NCBI GenBank assembly: GCA_034440615.1
Contig: JAOTOM010005128.1
Location: 434,001 to 498,000 of the forward strand
DNA from: Ashinkailepas kermadecensis
Taxonomy: Eukaryota > Arthropoda > Thecostraca > Neolepadidae
Direction: 5' to 3'
Length of the DNA: 64,000 bases
In this document: positions 47,027 through 59,821 of the stretch, one piece after another
Layout of the letters: each line of letters starts with the position of its first letter
Position numbering within the stretch: position 1 is the first letter of the stretch
Program-made: the position numbers and the translations under genes
The notes under the pieces: generated by a model
Databases searched by the model: none
What the model was told of the DNA's origin: nothing
What the model saw: only the letters and a program-made list of their open reading frames with translations

Positions 47027-47769
47027 GAATCATGGGTGTAACCTCTGGGGGCTAGGGGGATATGGCCCCCCATTTCTGAAAAGTGGCGATTTGTCCCCCT
47101 ACTTTTTTCCGTGTCCCCCCCCTCCAAGCCTCACCTACCTGAGTATGATCGCCGCAAAATTATACTTTTATATAATTTATAAAGTGAATTATTATATAAT
47201 TTATAAAGTTAAAATATATATGCAAGAGAATCAACAAAAATACTAGAAACCGATCAAGCCAATCAACGGGCTTCACAGGCTATCTGACGTCATAAAATCT
47301 CTAAATGGTAAATCAGCAAACGTTATAAATTTCTCCTTCCAGACCATTCTTGAATAACATGAACCTTTGCCATCTTGTGTTTTCGCTTCGGCGGAAAATT
47401 GTGCTTTGCAAGGCAACACATTTGCATTGCCACAAGGCTTTATTATAGTCTTAGATTGCATTCCCCTTCCCATATATTCATATATCTTGAACAAACGAAA
47501 CTCTGGGTGTCCTTGGGTATATTCAAGACCATGGAGGGGAGGCATGGGCAGCCTTAAGCAAGTACGTCAAGTTAACGTTGTATTCGTATTCGTATTCAAC
47601 GACGTGTTCGCCAGAGGCGTATTTGTATTGGCATCGGCATTCAGCGATGGGTTTATGATCGTTCGAATCAATTACCACAAATGCTTCTGCTTGCACTGAA
47701 CACGCTGGAAGCAACTAGATAGGTCTCACATCACCACCTTAACTGCCAAGGTCTAAGGTAAACCCGTTT

Positions 47770-48555
47770 CTTCGGTTGCCTCCAATTTTTTTTTTCGTTT
47801 TCACCCAAACCTGCCCAAATCTGGTATCAAGCAATAACCAGTGGTGAACACTCGAGTAGCATCTCAAACCGGGATATGCCAAGGTCAAAGATTTGATTGA
47901 GCTCTTCGATGGCCTCGCGTTTCGTCGCTATGGCTTCAATTTGCAGAAAATGGATGTCATTCGACGTCGCTTGTTGTGCGGTATCAGAAAGTTGATAATT
48001 CGAAATCATCCGGACGGGTCAAAATTCAAGCTGATTTCTTCCGTCGCCTAACTGTTTGGGGGGTTTTCGCCCAAGCCTACCCAGATCCACTATCAAGCGA
48101 TAGCCCATGGTGAATCATCGAGTAACATTTTGAAACCGGGATATATCAAGGTCAAACATCAAGGTCAAAGGCTAGTTTGAATTTTTCGAAGTACTCGCGA
48201 TTCGTCGCTATGGGTTAAACTTGCATCAAGTGGGTGTCATTCGACGCGGCTTGTGCCACATTATAATGTTACCAAATCGAACTAATTTCGAGGGTCAAAG
48301 GTCAAACCGATTTCTTCCGTCGCCTCGCTTTTTTGTCGCCCTAACCTACCTACATCTGGTATCAAGCAATAAATAGCCCGTGGTGCACCTCGAGTAACAT
48401 TTCAAACTGGAACATGTCAATTTCAAACCACAAGATCTAAGGATAGTTTAAATTGCTCGAAGTCATCGCGCCTCGTCGCTATGTCTTCAATTTTCATCAA
48501 GTGGGAGTCATTCGACGTCCCGTGAGGTACTCTAGCAAACTGTTCAGAAATCACA
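47770..48555 (+). repeat. Q satellite, about 2.7 units of 268 bp
   Basis: TATCAAGC landmarks fall at 47825, 48091 and 48360. Each unit has a GTTTTCGCCCAA..CTACCCA-type start, GGTATCAAGCAATA, ACTCGAGTAACATTTCAAAC, GTCGCTATGG(C)TTCAA, GTCATTCGACGTC and a TTTCTTCCGTCGCC end. Its reverse complement forms the 58.6-59.8 kb array and borders CR1 copy 2. Copy A of family R lacks it. Confidence 0.85.
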
Positions 48556-49002
48556 TTAATTTTTAAAGTCAATGCCCTTCCCGAATGGGCGACTTTCCTT
48601 CCAAGGGGGTGCCTTTTTCATGCAGACTGGCATACAAATTCGAGCGAGTACACTGGAACCTTTTTCAGATGGGCGCCTTTTTCCAGCCTGAGGGACGCCA
48701 CCTTCCACGAGGGGGGCACCTGCCCCCAGTGCCACATTCTTTATCCGCCTTGGTTGTCATCGCATCGAAATGTGTCCCCATAAAACAGGAAAGCATGGGC
48801 AAGGTTATTTTATGTCCATATTTACTACAAAAACATCGCCCAATATTTTATGTTTTTCATGCTACAATAGGGCAACGTTTAACATACTTACAGCATGGCT
48901 GTATGGTGATTGTGAAATCGGGCCCAGCCCATACGACAAAAAGCTAGATGTTCGTAGGCAACATAACGAGTGGAACTTGCTAATTTTGGCGGAACATTTT
49001 GT

Positions 49003-49676
49003 GGTAAATTTGCAGTATAGGGTGTTTTTTGTTTTTTTTGGAGCCTTTCTTTGGAATACCATGTTTATGAAGGTGGCTAAGATGATGGGACCACTTGTTT
49101 TCTGTGCAAAAGCTTACTTTTCAAGTTGTGACCAAGATAATGCCAAAAAGGGTTTGAGTTAGGTAATATTCCACAAAAAGAAATGTTACAAAAATATTTT
49201 TAAAATGCAACATAAACTAACCTATCCTAGCCTAACCTACTTTTGGAGAAAAGAAATCCCCAAAAATGAAATTATAAAAATGTCAAGCAATTCATTTCCT
49301 GAAAATTATCAAAATTAAAAAAGAAGCCTAACCCAGCCTAACCTAACCTAGGCTGCTTTTGAAGAAAAAAATGAAATAACCAAATGTGAGGAAATTTTTT
49401 TGTAAGCTTTTCGGTATTATTGTGCTTTAGGATGGTAACAAGAAACGTTTTTACACGCATTTGCCTCCATAAAGCAAACAAAGGGGTTAGGCTTGGTTGG
49501 GTCAGGTTAGTTTAGGTTTTTAAGTTCAACATTTTTCAAACATTTTTCAAATTGTGTTTTCTCATTTGTACAGAAAATAAGTGATCCCATCATCTTAGTC
49601 ACCTTCATCAACATGGTAATCTGAAGACAAATTCAAAAAAAATATTTAAAAATACACCTTATGCTGCAAATGTACC
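49003..49676. mobile_element. 674-bp TIR element with 8-bp target duplication
   Basis: The termini pair over about 22 bp with three mismatches (GGTAAATTTGCAG at left; complement of GGTACATTTGCAG at right). After a T-rich gap they pair again over about 50 bp (ACCATGTT(T/G)ATGAAGGTG, then CTAAGATGATGGGA). CATTTTGT flanks it at 48995-49002 and 49677-49684. Family R copy A has the uninterrupted site. No transposase frame. GG-starting TIRs with an 8-bp duplication suggest Merlin or a relative; hAT is an alternative. The interior contains CCTAACCTAACC-like pentamers in both orientations. Confidence 0.8.
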
Positions 49677-49830
49677 CATTTTGTCCGCAAAATATCATTT
49701 TTAACAATGGCAACCCCGATATTGAAATAGAAGTGGCTGAAATCCAAGGATTTTTTTTGGGGGGGGGGGCTACCCCTCTATCTTGTCCAAACGTACCGTG
49801 TCCCTGCTTTGTCCCCACCCCCCAATTTCG

Positions 49831-52589
49831 AAACCGTGGCTACACTTATGTACATGATTACGTGACAGAGCTGCAGTCCTGGTGTTTGGTCACATGAACA
49901 GGGATTTAGGCGCAAGGCAATAAGTGGGTGGGACGTCTGATAGGAGCGCCGCATTCCAAACACGTCCAAGGGCGGCGCCTAATAAAAGGCATCGAGTGAA
50001 TATCAAATAGCTTTGGCACTAAAAAGCAACGAGTGTTTCTTTCCAGAATTCCACTCACACATTAGCATGGAAGAAGCAACTATTCTGCAAGCCCCCAGAG
50101 GTAGGTTCCATATCCTTTTGTAGATATGTTCGCGTCTGTATTGGTGGGAATGCACATTTCCAACACCTTTTTTCTATGCCGTTAAAAAGAACGAAACCTC
50201 GGCTATTATTTCACGTCTTCGGTTTTCAATGTCTTCGGTTTTTGTCTTATCTGCATAATGCTATGGATAAACAAGCTGCAACTACAACGCTTATACCTAT
50301 ATGTTTTGGCTTTCTTGTATCCGGTCAGTACCATAAGCAATATGCTATTACTCTTCACGCGACAATGATCTTTTATTCAAAACGTCATCACGAATAAATA
50401 AAATATGACAAAAATAAGACAAAAATAGTCTTGCCCAAAAGGCCTTTGCTTTTAACATGCACCGACTAATAAACAGGACGTCCAGAAATATGTCGGACCC
50501 TCCGTGTACGTCCGGCTCATATCGGAATCAATGTTACAAGTTGTGGTTTGCACGCATAGCGAACGACAGAATACGGTCTGAACTTCCGATTTTTCCGGAC
50601 TGGAGGCTGAATATTTGGTGGGAAGTGGCATTGTTTTGGTTATCTGCATATATCGTATTGTGCATCGAATGTACGGGATAGGCCGTACAATTCATAACAT
50701 CAATACGTTTAAAGTAAAAGTTATCATTAACAGACTATAGCGAAACGCGATGAACACCAAGTGTCTGCTGTGATAATGCAGTACCGATGATATTAGTCTG
50801 TCATGGCCTGACCTGGCATGTAATAATGGGAGCTATCTCTTGCTTGCTCAGTTCATCTCTGGCTCGACATGCGACAGTGGGAGCCATCTCTTGCTTGCTC
50901 AGTCCATCTCTGACTCTACTGGGCAGTCTCATGAACCGATCATTGACATTCAAGGTATAATTACATCAGCAAACGTTAAGCTCCGGAAGCAACGAGACAG
51001 AGCCGGTTTTGTGAGCCGTCCGTGGCGGAATGTGCGTCAGGGTCTCATCAAAATGCTCGTGATTTTGGCCCGGGAATCTGTGGGGATGAGGTTTGGTCCG
51101 CCTGCCACCAGGTGGTGATGTTGGCTGTGTCTGGTGCGTACTATGTGCGTATGAGTGTAGTGTTAAGGCTGACGAGTTGTGTGCTGAGTTGGGGTGTGTG
51201 TGTGTACACTGATGGTGATGTGGAGAGCAGGGCTGGTCTTGGAATGGTTAGTGATTCTTGGAGTGAGCTTGTGGAGATTAGAGATGAAGATGATTAGAGA
51301 TGAATTGTTGGCGCAACAAGGATGGAGTCGAAACTTGAATGAATACGTAGAGTCGTAGAGCAGAGCTTAAAGAGGAGACCGGCTGGCGACCGGACAGGGA
51401 GGATCTCCGCTATCTGGACCTTGTCGGTACGCTGACGGCAAGCTAAGCGCTTGGTCAAAGCCATGCCTTGAACTGGAAGCTCCCGATGGGGAAGCAGGTA
51501 CAGGATCAACGCAATAAGCTCCGCTTAGCATGGCCCTGTTGCAGTAAAACGGCCACATCACATATTTGATCTTCAAATAATCATGCAAAATAGTTTAACA
51601 GCCGCAGAAATGAACATTGGTAGCTGAAAGGGGATACGTTCAGAACATAATGGAACAACATGTCATTGCTCGGTTCTGGAAGTCCGGGTGTAGCGGAAAT
51701 AGCGCAATTAAAAATAATACATTTCCGATCTCTTGCTTATGACAAAGCCGCCTGCAACTAACAGACAATTGTGTTTGCATCACTGCTTGGAAGTACGTCT
51801 ATATCGTTCCACACAGCATTCTTTTACAAAGCGTATGCTTACAGATATGCTCATAGGGGAAACAATGTGGAACCATGGGGAAACAGATGTGGGGGGTGCC
51901 CAACCTTTGCCTACCCTTTTTTAAATGGCACCGGATTTCGACCACTATTTTTGCAAACGGGCTCATCATTTACTTAAAATAACGAATGACTACATAACTT
52001 TATGTGGCGGGGGGCAACCTACCACCATCGCTTCCGTCACCAGAACTCATCCCCCTCTCCCCTTGTTCAGAGGTTTTTTTCTGGTAACTCTTGATAAGTC
52101 AGTTCGCATTGGTAAGCTTACACCTGTACAAATAACTTGTGATAAATATTGTCTTCAGTGTCACGCATTGTAGTCAATACCACCCAGTCGTCACCACTCC
52201 AACGTTCGTGTACGCGCATGCCTTCCTTGCGCATTCGTCGCATTCGTCACACTTATTGTGTTTCTGCCGTTTTTTTGCGGTTTCTGCCAGATACCTTACG
52301 TTGCATTAATTGCTGCCATATGATGACCTGCTGTGACATTTGATATCGTAGAATGTTTCGTATGGTGGTTCACTGGGAACATTCGAAATTAGTTTTGAAA
52401 AATTCGAAGATTATTTCTCTTCTTCCCATATTATCTGGTGGAAAAGAAATCGGCATACCTCTTTCAGTCTTGACCTACCTCGTCTTTTTGTATGAACATG
52501 CTCCCAGATTGACTACACAAACCAGGCGATGATTTAGTTTTTTTAGGCCCCGTTGCGTTTTCCCGTCTATTGGTGTGCTTCATGATTCT
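49831..52589. other. Non-coding, low-copy DNA
   Basis: No supported gene. It contains a 51-bp duplication (50828-50930) and a GT-rich stretch near 51120-51240. Confidence 0.45.
50828..50930. repeat. 51-bp tandem duplication
   Basis: GGGAGC(T/C)ATCTCTTGCTT followed by GCTCAGT(T/C)CATCTCTG starts at 50828 and again at 50879, with a few substitutions between the copies. Confidence 0.85.
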
Positions 52590-53412
52590 AGGACAAATGT
52601 ATGTAAGGACAAATGTACGTATGGCAGATGTACGTAAGCAAATGTACGTAAGCAAATGGACGCAAGCGCAAATGTACGTAAGCGCAAAAGTATGTTAGCG
52701 CAAATGTATGTAAGCGCAAATGTACCCATGCACAAACGTACTCAAGCGCAAATGTGCGTACGCGCAAATGTACGTAAGCGCAAATGTACGTAAGCGCAAA
52801 AGTGCGTATGCGCAAATGTACGTAAGCGCAAAAGCGGTAACCGGACAAATGTAAGTAAAGCAAATGTACTTATGGCAGATATACGTGCGCAAATATACGT
52901 AAGCAAATGTACGTAAGCGCAAAAGTACGTATGCGCAAATGTAGGTAAGCGCAAATGTACGCATGCACAAAAGTACGCAAGCGCAAATGTACGTACGCGC
53001 AAATGTACGTATGCGCAAATGTACGTATGCGCAAATGTACGTAAGCGCAAATGTACGTAAGTGCAAATGTACGTAAGCGCAAAAGTACGTAAGTGCAAAT
53101 GCACGAATGCTCAAATGTACGTAATCGCAAACGTACGTACACGTAAAAGTATGTAGGAGCAATTGTACGTAAACGTAAAAGTATGTAAGAACAAAAGTAC
53201 GTATGAGACAATGTATGCACATTTACGCATACGTATCTTTGCGCGTACGCACATTTGCGCATACGTACATTTGCGTTTGCGTACTATTGCGCTTATGTAC
53301 ATTTGCGCATACGTACATTTGCGCATACGTACATTTGCGCTTACGTACATTTGCGCACACGTACTTTTGCGCTTACGTACATTTGCGCATACTTACATTT
53401 GCGTACAAGTAC
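52590..53412. repeat. 16-bp tandem array that reverses orientation
   Basis: From about 52590 to 53212 the + strand repeats ACGTAAGCGCAAATGT-type 16-mers. From about 53216 to 53412 it carries the reverse complement (ACATTTGCGCATACGT). The switch point is near 53214. The left arm has a higher-order repeat: GGACAAATGTA and TATGGCAGAT variants recur about 250 bp apart (52592 and 52842). Many long minus frames (up to 175 codons, with TYICAYVHLRLRTF-type repeats) result from the array. Confidence 0.95.
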
Positions 53413-53429
53413 TTAGCTCAAGCGTTCAA

Positions 53430-53760
53430 GTGTTGTAGTCCCCAATTGGAATTTTGGAGCCCGGCTCGATTTTCGGGCCCAGATGCAAGTCTACTAGGTC
53501 CCGACGTGAGTTGTCTGGGCTCGGCGTGATTTTTTGGAACCTCTTCTGAATTTCTTGTAGCCCGGGTGGCTTCACGGTGTTCCGGCGTTACTTTTCAGGT
53601 GCCCGGCTTGATTTTTGGCTACCCGGCCTACATTTGTGTAGCCTCTGTTCGATTTTTTTAGGCGCCGATGGGATTTTTGGGTCCCCAGCGTCATTGTTCG
53701 GGGCCCCGGTGCAATTTATCCAAGCCCGGGCGCGATTCTTTGGGGCCCACCACCTCTCAG
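53430..53760. repeat. Degenerate minisatellite of about 34 bp
   Basis: Imperfect units follow a pattern of GCCCGGCTTGATTTTTGG plus a variable linker. About nine or ten diverged units directly follow the inverted 16-bp array. Confidence 0.6.
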
Positions 53761-56700
53761 GAGGGTGAATTGCCCATATTGTCCTCGTTTGGAATGCCAC
53801 TGCCTAAAAAAACGAATGTTCGAGACTGGGGTCAAAAATATGATTTTAACAATCATTTCCACAAGGAGCAGTTGACCTGTCCCCCATTCTTCCGCCCCTA
53901 CATTGGAGACCCTTATCTTCGTCCACTTACCGCTATCACTAGTATGATTTATGAAGTCATGCTTTACCCTGACCATCATATTTGGTAGCAGATTCCACTT
54001 CTTTAACAACCGAGCGGGTTCAATGGAGAATGCATGATTTTCCGTCAGTTCCCAGGCGTCAAATGCTGCCAAAATGAGAAAATTTAGCTGAGTTTGATTA
54101 AAATGGAAGTAATTTATGCACGTCAATTACACCATTAATAACTATTAGTGGACTTATAAGGCCATACGCCTACACACCACACAAAAAGGATAATAAAATA
54201 TAATATATAAGCACCATAAGCAACCTCACAAATCTAGGGAGTTTTCCAACGGGCTCATGGGTCCTATGACAACATGAACCATAAGTACTGATGTGGACCC
54301 CCTGCCCTCCTCGATTCTGCCCGTTCCCAAACTCAGGGGAGTCACGACCCTATCCCTCCGACCCACCTCTAGATGCATCTCCAGTCATGCATGCGGGAGT
54401 GAAGGGGTGCTCCTTTCGAGATGTCAAGCGTCCCCTGGAACTTTCGAACGAACCTTTGGAATTTTAGAGTGCACGTGACGGGGGTCGCGGCCCTGATCAC
54501 GTAACAGGATGGGTCACGTGACGGGACGGCGGCGCACAGTGTGATAACTGAGGGAGAAACCGGCCAGAAATGTACTTATCTACTATTTTCGACAAAAAGG
54601 CAGCCCGTTATTTGTGGCGCCATTGCGTCAGCAGATGTCTCAAGCACACCAGGTCACAGTTTATATGAGAATTTGCACACGAATTGACAAGAAGCCCACG
54701 AACAAGTACAACATTACGTGGAAAAAAAGACGACGCAAATGTGCACAAATGTTGCCAGCGTTTGACGACTGATAAAGGTAAGACTCATTCTAAAAATCTG
54801 GGCTGATATATGAAAGGATAGGTGAGAACATTCTCATTACGTTAAGCAGTTCAAAAATGCATGTCACAGTTCACAATGTGCAATTTTTGGTCAAACACGA
54901 AGTCACTACATTAGTCGTTCAATTTTTTTAGCACCTTCAGGTTCCAATACAGTTTTTTTTTAACGCACAACAGCGCACAACCAGAGACCAATTCCAGTGA
55001 AATCAGCGATCATTTGACTATACGTACCGTATGTTTCAGCTGCAACTAGCTGCCCCAACACCGATAGTGATCAATTGTATCCCGGCAGGTCGCGGTAAGG
55101 TGCTGTGGCAGGCACGGGCGGCACGGGGAAGCCCGAGCCGGACGCCGCGAAGCGCCGGCTGACGGTGTGTCTTGATCGGGTAACCTGATCCAACAGTCGT
55201 TATGCACAGCAAAACTCCCCTAACCGACGAGGCGACTGAGTCGAGATAGGCCACGTACTGAGCATTTCTCATGGCAGGAGAGCTGTCTTCGCATGTACGG
55301 GTCGGGTCAGTGTGGTTGGATTTTGCGTACCTTCTTTCAGCAGAGAGGAATTAGTGGGCTTGTTAACCAGTGCAAAGGCGTTTAGGCGTGGCAACTAATT
55401 TGATCATGTGTTTAATTGTAGTTTGCAGTTGGTGCATGAGCTCCCTCGGGGCTACCTCCAAAGTGAGTCGTCGATTGTGGACGTGAAAAAGGAGATCCAC
55501 TTGATCGCCAAGAACTTAAAATGAAAGTGGGTTAAGTGTAAGCGAATCCGGGACAAATTCAGAAGTCAGTGTGCGATTTATCTTTCGGAAGATGAGGTGT
55601 TCTCCGTGTCTCTGAAGCGTGGTGACCACGTCGTGAGCGATGATGAAGCCGAGACCGGCCATGGTGACGAGACCGTGGAGAGAGCGCGAGAACGACCGGC
55701 AAGAATATACGATCAGCTCAGCACCCGTTCTCAGCGTCGTGCAACTTCAACAGTTGCTCAACAGCGCAGTTCTCTACAGCTCGTGGAGGCTACCAGGCAA
55801 AGTGCTCGTGCTGAAGGACACTGCTTCCGTGCTGCGACAGGTGGGGCAACACCGAATCGGCCGAGCAAGATTCGCTGGCTTTCAGAACCTCTAAAGTGAA
55901 CCAATCTGAATGCGTGTCGGGAGAGCGGGCGCTGGCAATGTGTGTCAGCTGACTTGTCTGTGCACGGCTACCGTATGGTCCGCCGAGTGACGAATGAGGT
56001 GGCGAAGACCTACATCCTGCCCGCCTTGGAATGGTGCATGATGCCAAGGTAGAGTGCTTTTCGGCAGCCAGCAGCATGCAATTCACCGAAACGTCGGCTG
56101 AGGCGACTCTGCAAGCTCTCCTGTATCATACGAGACAGTGACTGGTGGCATGCCTGCCGTCTGTCACCCGTAACGACTCAGCTTCACCACACGTCGACGC
56201 TGCGGCGCCGAGGTGTGGTCACGTGACCAGTATTCGATGCCCATAGTGTCCACGCTGGAATATGCGTGAGTCACGCCAGAATAGTCACAAGGCGCGCGTG
56301 ACTCAGGCACGAGACACGCCTGCTGACGTGCTTCCCAGAGCGGTATCATGCCCTGCGGGGCGAAGGGGGCTATGAATCTCACGGGACAGGAGGGACCGCG
56401 GCGCCCATCCTACAATGGATTGATGCTTCTCGGAAGGGCAGGCTTAACGGGATGATGGGCATGATACGCTTCCAGGTAGAGTAGTCAATGAGGATCATGG
56501 AACAGATTCTGGCGAGGTGCAGCAGATTTATAAGTCACACCAGTGGCACTAGATGTACGTTTTCCTGGTACAATTCATGTAAATTTGTGAGGTCATTTGC
56601 AGCGAACTGTCACGGAGAGATGTCGTCCTTTTGCAGAAGAGGCAAATTATGGTGCGTCTATGGTAATGGATCTTCTGAACAAAGAAACACGAAGAATGAT

Positions 56701-57388
56701 GCCCAAGAAGCAGAGTTGTGATTTCAAGTTCATTGGCTGGCATCTCGGAACCCACAGTACCTCGTGCATTCATTACGCATATATATATACTACGACAGCC
56801 GGCGAGCTAGACGGTGTGGACAATTACTTCCTTGCCCACGCGGTAAAGACCCCTCGGTGCTCTTTGAGAAGAGTATGATAATGCCAGCAGAACCAACTTT
56901 CTCGTCATCCCTCCCCCACCCAAACTACAAATTATCTTGCGGAGGAGTAAAGTAAAACTAACAACACTAAACATCCGGGAGATGTCTCCCGCCCAGACCC
57001 CCGCCTTCAGCATCTTAACGTCACATACACGTAGACTATAACGTAGGACTCCCTCAACGTAAATGTACACTTGCATGCAAAACCCACTCGCTTTAAAGGC
57101 GGCGCAAATAACCTATATCGTACGGCACACCTCTAAACTCCCTCCCTCCCCCCCCGCATAACTGAATCATAACGCACGCATACAGTGGGAGTTATGTCAG
57201 TTGATTGGTTTGCATGTTGAAGATTAGTACGGGGTGCCTGATCACCAATGTAGTGTTTATCGTGCGGTGAATCTGGTGCGGTCGCTGCGTCGTGCATAAA
57301 GGCGTTGGGTGTTTGGATGTCTCGTGCAATAATGGTGTTGTGTCCCTGTAAGTGTTTCTTTTTTTACCCCCTTCTGCAAATAATACAT

Positions 57389-57390
<2 letters not shown>
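53761..57390. other. Non-coding, low-copy DNA
   Basis: About 3.6 kb without a supported gene. ORFs of up to 136 codons overlap and have no recognised domains. No repeat family of this window was recognised. Confidence 0.45.

Positions 57391-57481
<91 letters not shown>
57391..57481. repeat. (TA)n microsatellite
   Basis: About 45 uninterrupted AT dinucleotides, followed by CGCACACAC. Confidence 0.97.
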
Positions 57482-57482
<1 letters not shown>

Positions 57483-58619
57483 GCACACACCGGTAATCGA
57501 ATTCCGACCGATATACCTCCGGAAGCAGCCTAACTCACACTCCAGCCGCCCCTCAGATGGTTTTTAAATGTGCCCCCCCCCCCCCCTCTTCGCCCGGGAG
57601 AAAATTGGTGCTACTTCTATTGAGATTCTTGCAGCACGTTCCCAGGTAAACCTTATATTACTTTGTATCTTGTGAAGTAATTGCTGGAAATAATTTTTTC
57701 CCCACTTAGCCAAATCAGAACAAGAGCATCTCAGACAAAAGATAGAAATCGGCTGGGACCATGTGCTTTCTCCAACAAGAAGGTACCAGTTTGGCCTCAA
57801 ATTCCTTTGCCGTTTTTACATGAGATATATTTGTTCGAATAATGTTAAGTTGCCGACAGTCTACAAAACGAAGATGTTGCAGCATTGCTAAAAATGCTCC
57901 CGCCGCAGCAAAGTAGTAGGTTATAATTTGGGCGTTAGTTTCCAGTCTGATCTCGTTAGTTTCTTCCGTTTACTACTGGACACTGACTGACTGCCAATTC
58001 AGCGGGATGTAGAATGTTATCCTGTGCCAATGCAATTCATGTGGGCCCTCTTCGGAATATCTCAACATGAGCATTGTTTTGGGCCTCTTATACTGATTTC
58101 GAGACCTGGAAAATCCCCCCATAGAAAACATACCACCTGACCCAGCTGACGATGTCAGCAAATTTTGAACGATCATGCGGTGGCTCAGTCCAAGTTTGCT
58201 GACATCAGCACTGTCAGCTAGGTCTGAACGCGGTCATGAGAAGCACACCATGCTTTTTACACCATGCCGTACCAGCCGAAAATGCTTTAAAAACACGTTT
58301 GATCAATAAGCAACGAAGAGCATGCAATTCTTCATACTCATTGCTGTCCGCCAAAAGGTTTGGAGGCAGTCCCTTTCTCCATTGAAGGTTAAGGGATACG
58401 TCCACTTCGCACCTCCCTCCCCCACTCCTTTCCCGCTACCCCAGTGACGGAGCCCCTGTCTGAGACTCTCCGTGCATTAAGGGGCATCCATATGGTTCCA
58501 TGTTAAAGCTGGAAAACAATGGGAAACCAATCAACATTGAAGGTAAATGGCCTCTATGTAGTATATAAGGCGAAACCTCCGAACAAAGCTGTTGGTTCAG
58601 TTAAGTTAATCTGAATAAC
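57482..58619. other. Non-coding DNA
   Basis: No supported gene. A 14-base C run lies near 57573-57586. Confidence 0.45.
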
Positions 58620-59815
58620 ATCTGGTTTGCTCGAGGGTTGCCCACGGGCTACCTCTTGATGCCAAATGTGGGTAGCTTTGGGAGAAAACGAAGAAACGCG
58701 GGGCGACCGAAGAAATGAGCTCGGCCATTGACTCTGCAACTTAATGTGATTTCTGAACAGTTTGCTAGAGTACCTCACGGCACGTCGAATGACTCACACT
58801 TGATGCAAATTGAAGACATAGTGACGAGGCGCGAGGACGTCGAGCAATTTAAGCTATCCTTCGATCTTGTGGTTTGAAATTGACATGTTCCAGTTTTAAA
58901 TGTTACTCGAGGTGCACTACGGGCTATTGCTTGATACCAGATGTGGGTAGGTTAGGGGACGAAAAAATACGACACGACCAAAGAAATCGGTTTGACCTTT
59001 GACCATTAAAATTAGTTCGACTTGGGAACATTATAATACGGCACAAGCCGCGTCAAATGACACCCACTTGAACCCCTAGCGACGAATGCAAATTGAATGC
59101 AAATGCAAATTGAACCCCTAGCGACGAATCGCGAGGACTTCGACAAATTCAAACCAGCCTTTGACCTTGAGGTTTGGCTTTGAGATATCCCGGTTTCAAA
59201 ATGTTACTCGATGGTTCACCATGGGTTATCGCTTGATAGTGGATCTGGGTAGGCTTGGGCAAAAACCCTACAAAAAATGTGAGGCGACCGAAGAAGTCAG
59301 CTTGAATATTGACCCGTCGAGATGATGTCGAATTATCAACTTTCTGATACCGCACAACAAGCGACGTTGAATGACATCCATTTCCTGCAAATTGAAGCCA
59401 TAGCGACGAAACGTTAGGTCATCGAAGAATTCAATAAAATGTTTGACCTTGACATGTCCCGGATTTAAATGCTACTCGAGTGTTCACCACTGGTTATGCT
59501 TGATACCAGATTTGGATGGGTTTGAGCGAAAACGAAGGAAAATTGAGCGGACCGGATGATCAGCTTGGCCTTTGCCCGTGCAAAAATAATTCGATTGCTT
59601 AGCTTTCTGATACCGCATAACAAGCCACGTCGAATGACGCTCATTTGACGGAAACTGAAGCGATAGCAACCGAACCTCGCGTTCGGTCGATATCGCTTCA
59701 ATATCGCCATCTAATAAATCAAGCTAACCTTTGACCTAGAAGGTTGTCCTTGACATGTACTGGTTTCAAATGTTACACGATGGTTCACCACAGGCTATTG
59801 CTTAATACCAGATTT
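58620..59815 (-). repeat. Q satellite, reverse orientation, 4-5 units
   Basis: TTGAT(A/G)CC-type landmarks at about 58653, 58929, 59231, 59498 and 59800 give periods of 267-302 bp. In reverse complement each unit matches the Q units of 47770-48555 (ACTCGAGTAACATTT, GTCGCTA, GTCATTCGACG). The array is cut at 59815 by CR1 copy 2 and resumes at 63851. Confidence 0.85.
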
Positions 59816-59821
59816 AAGTCT

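Larger units (their letters stand above)
47027..49830 (+). mobile_element. Interspersed family R, copy B with two internal gains
   Basis: The same start (GAATCATGGGTGTAAC) and end (CTATCTTGTCCAAAC, then CCAATTTCG) as copy A, with about 70-80 percent identity in the shared blocks. It is 2.80 kb long because it also contains about 785 bp of Q satellite (about 47770-48555) and a 674-bp TIR element with its 8-bp duplication (49003-49684). Removing both gives about 1.34 kb, the length of copy A. It has no coding capacity. A non-coding element with conserved flanks and a variable block of internal tandem repeats resembles Helentron/pearl-type elements; that placement is inference. Confidence 0.8.

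Noticed and set aside
51022..51297. A YTDGD..AGLG..SEL pattern like an RNase H core
   Set aside because: Spacing between the blocks is far too short for RNase H, other catalytic residues are absent, and the DNA is GT-rich simple sequence.
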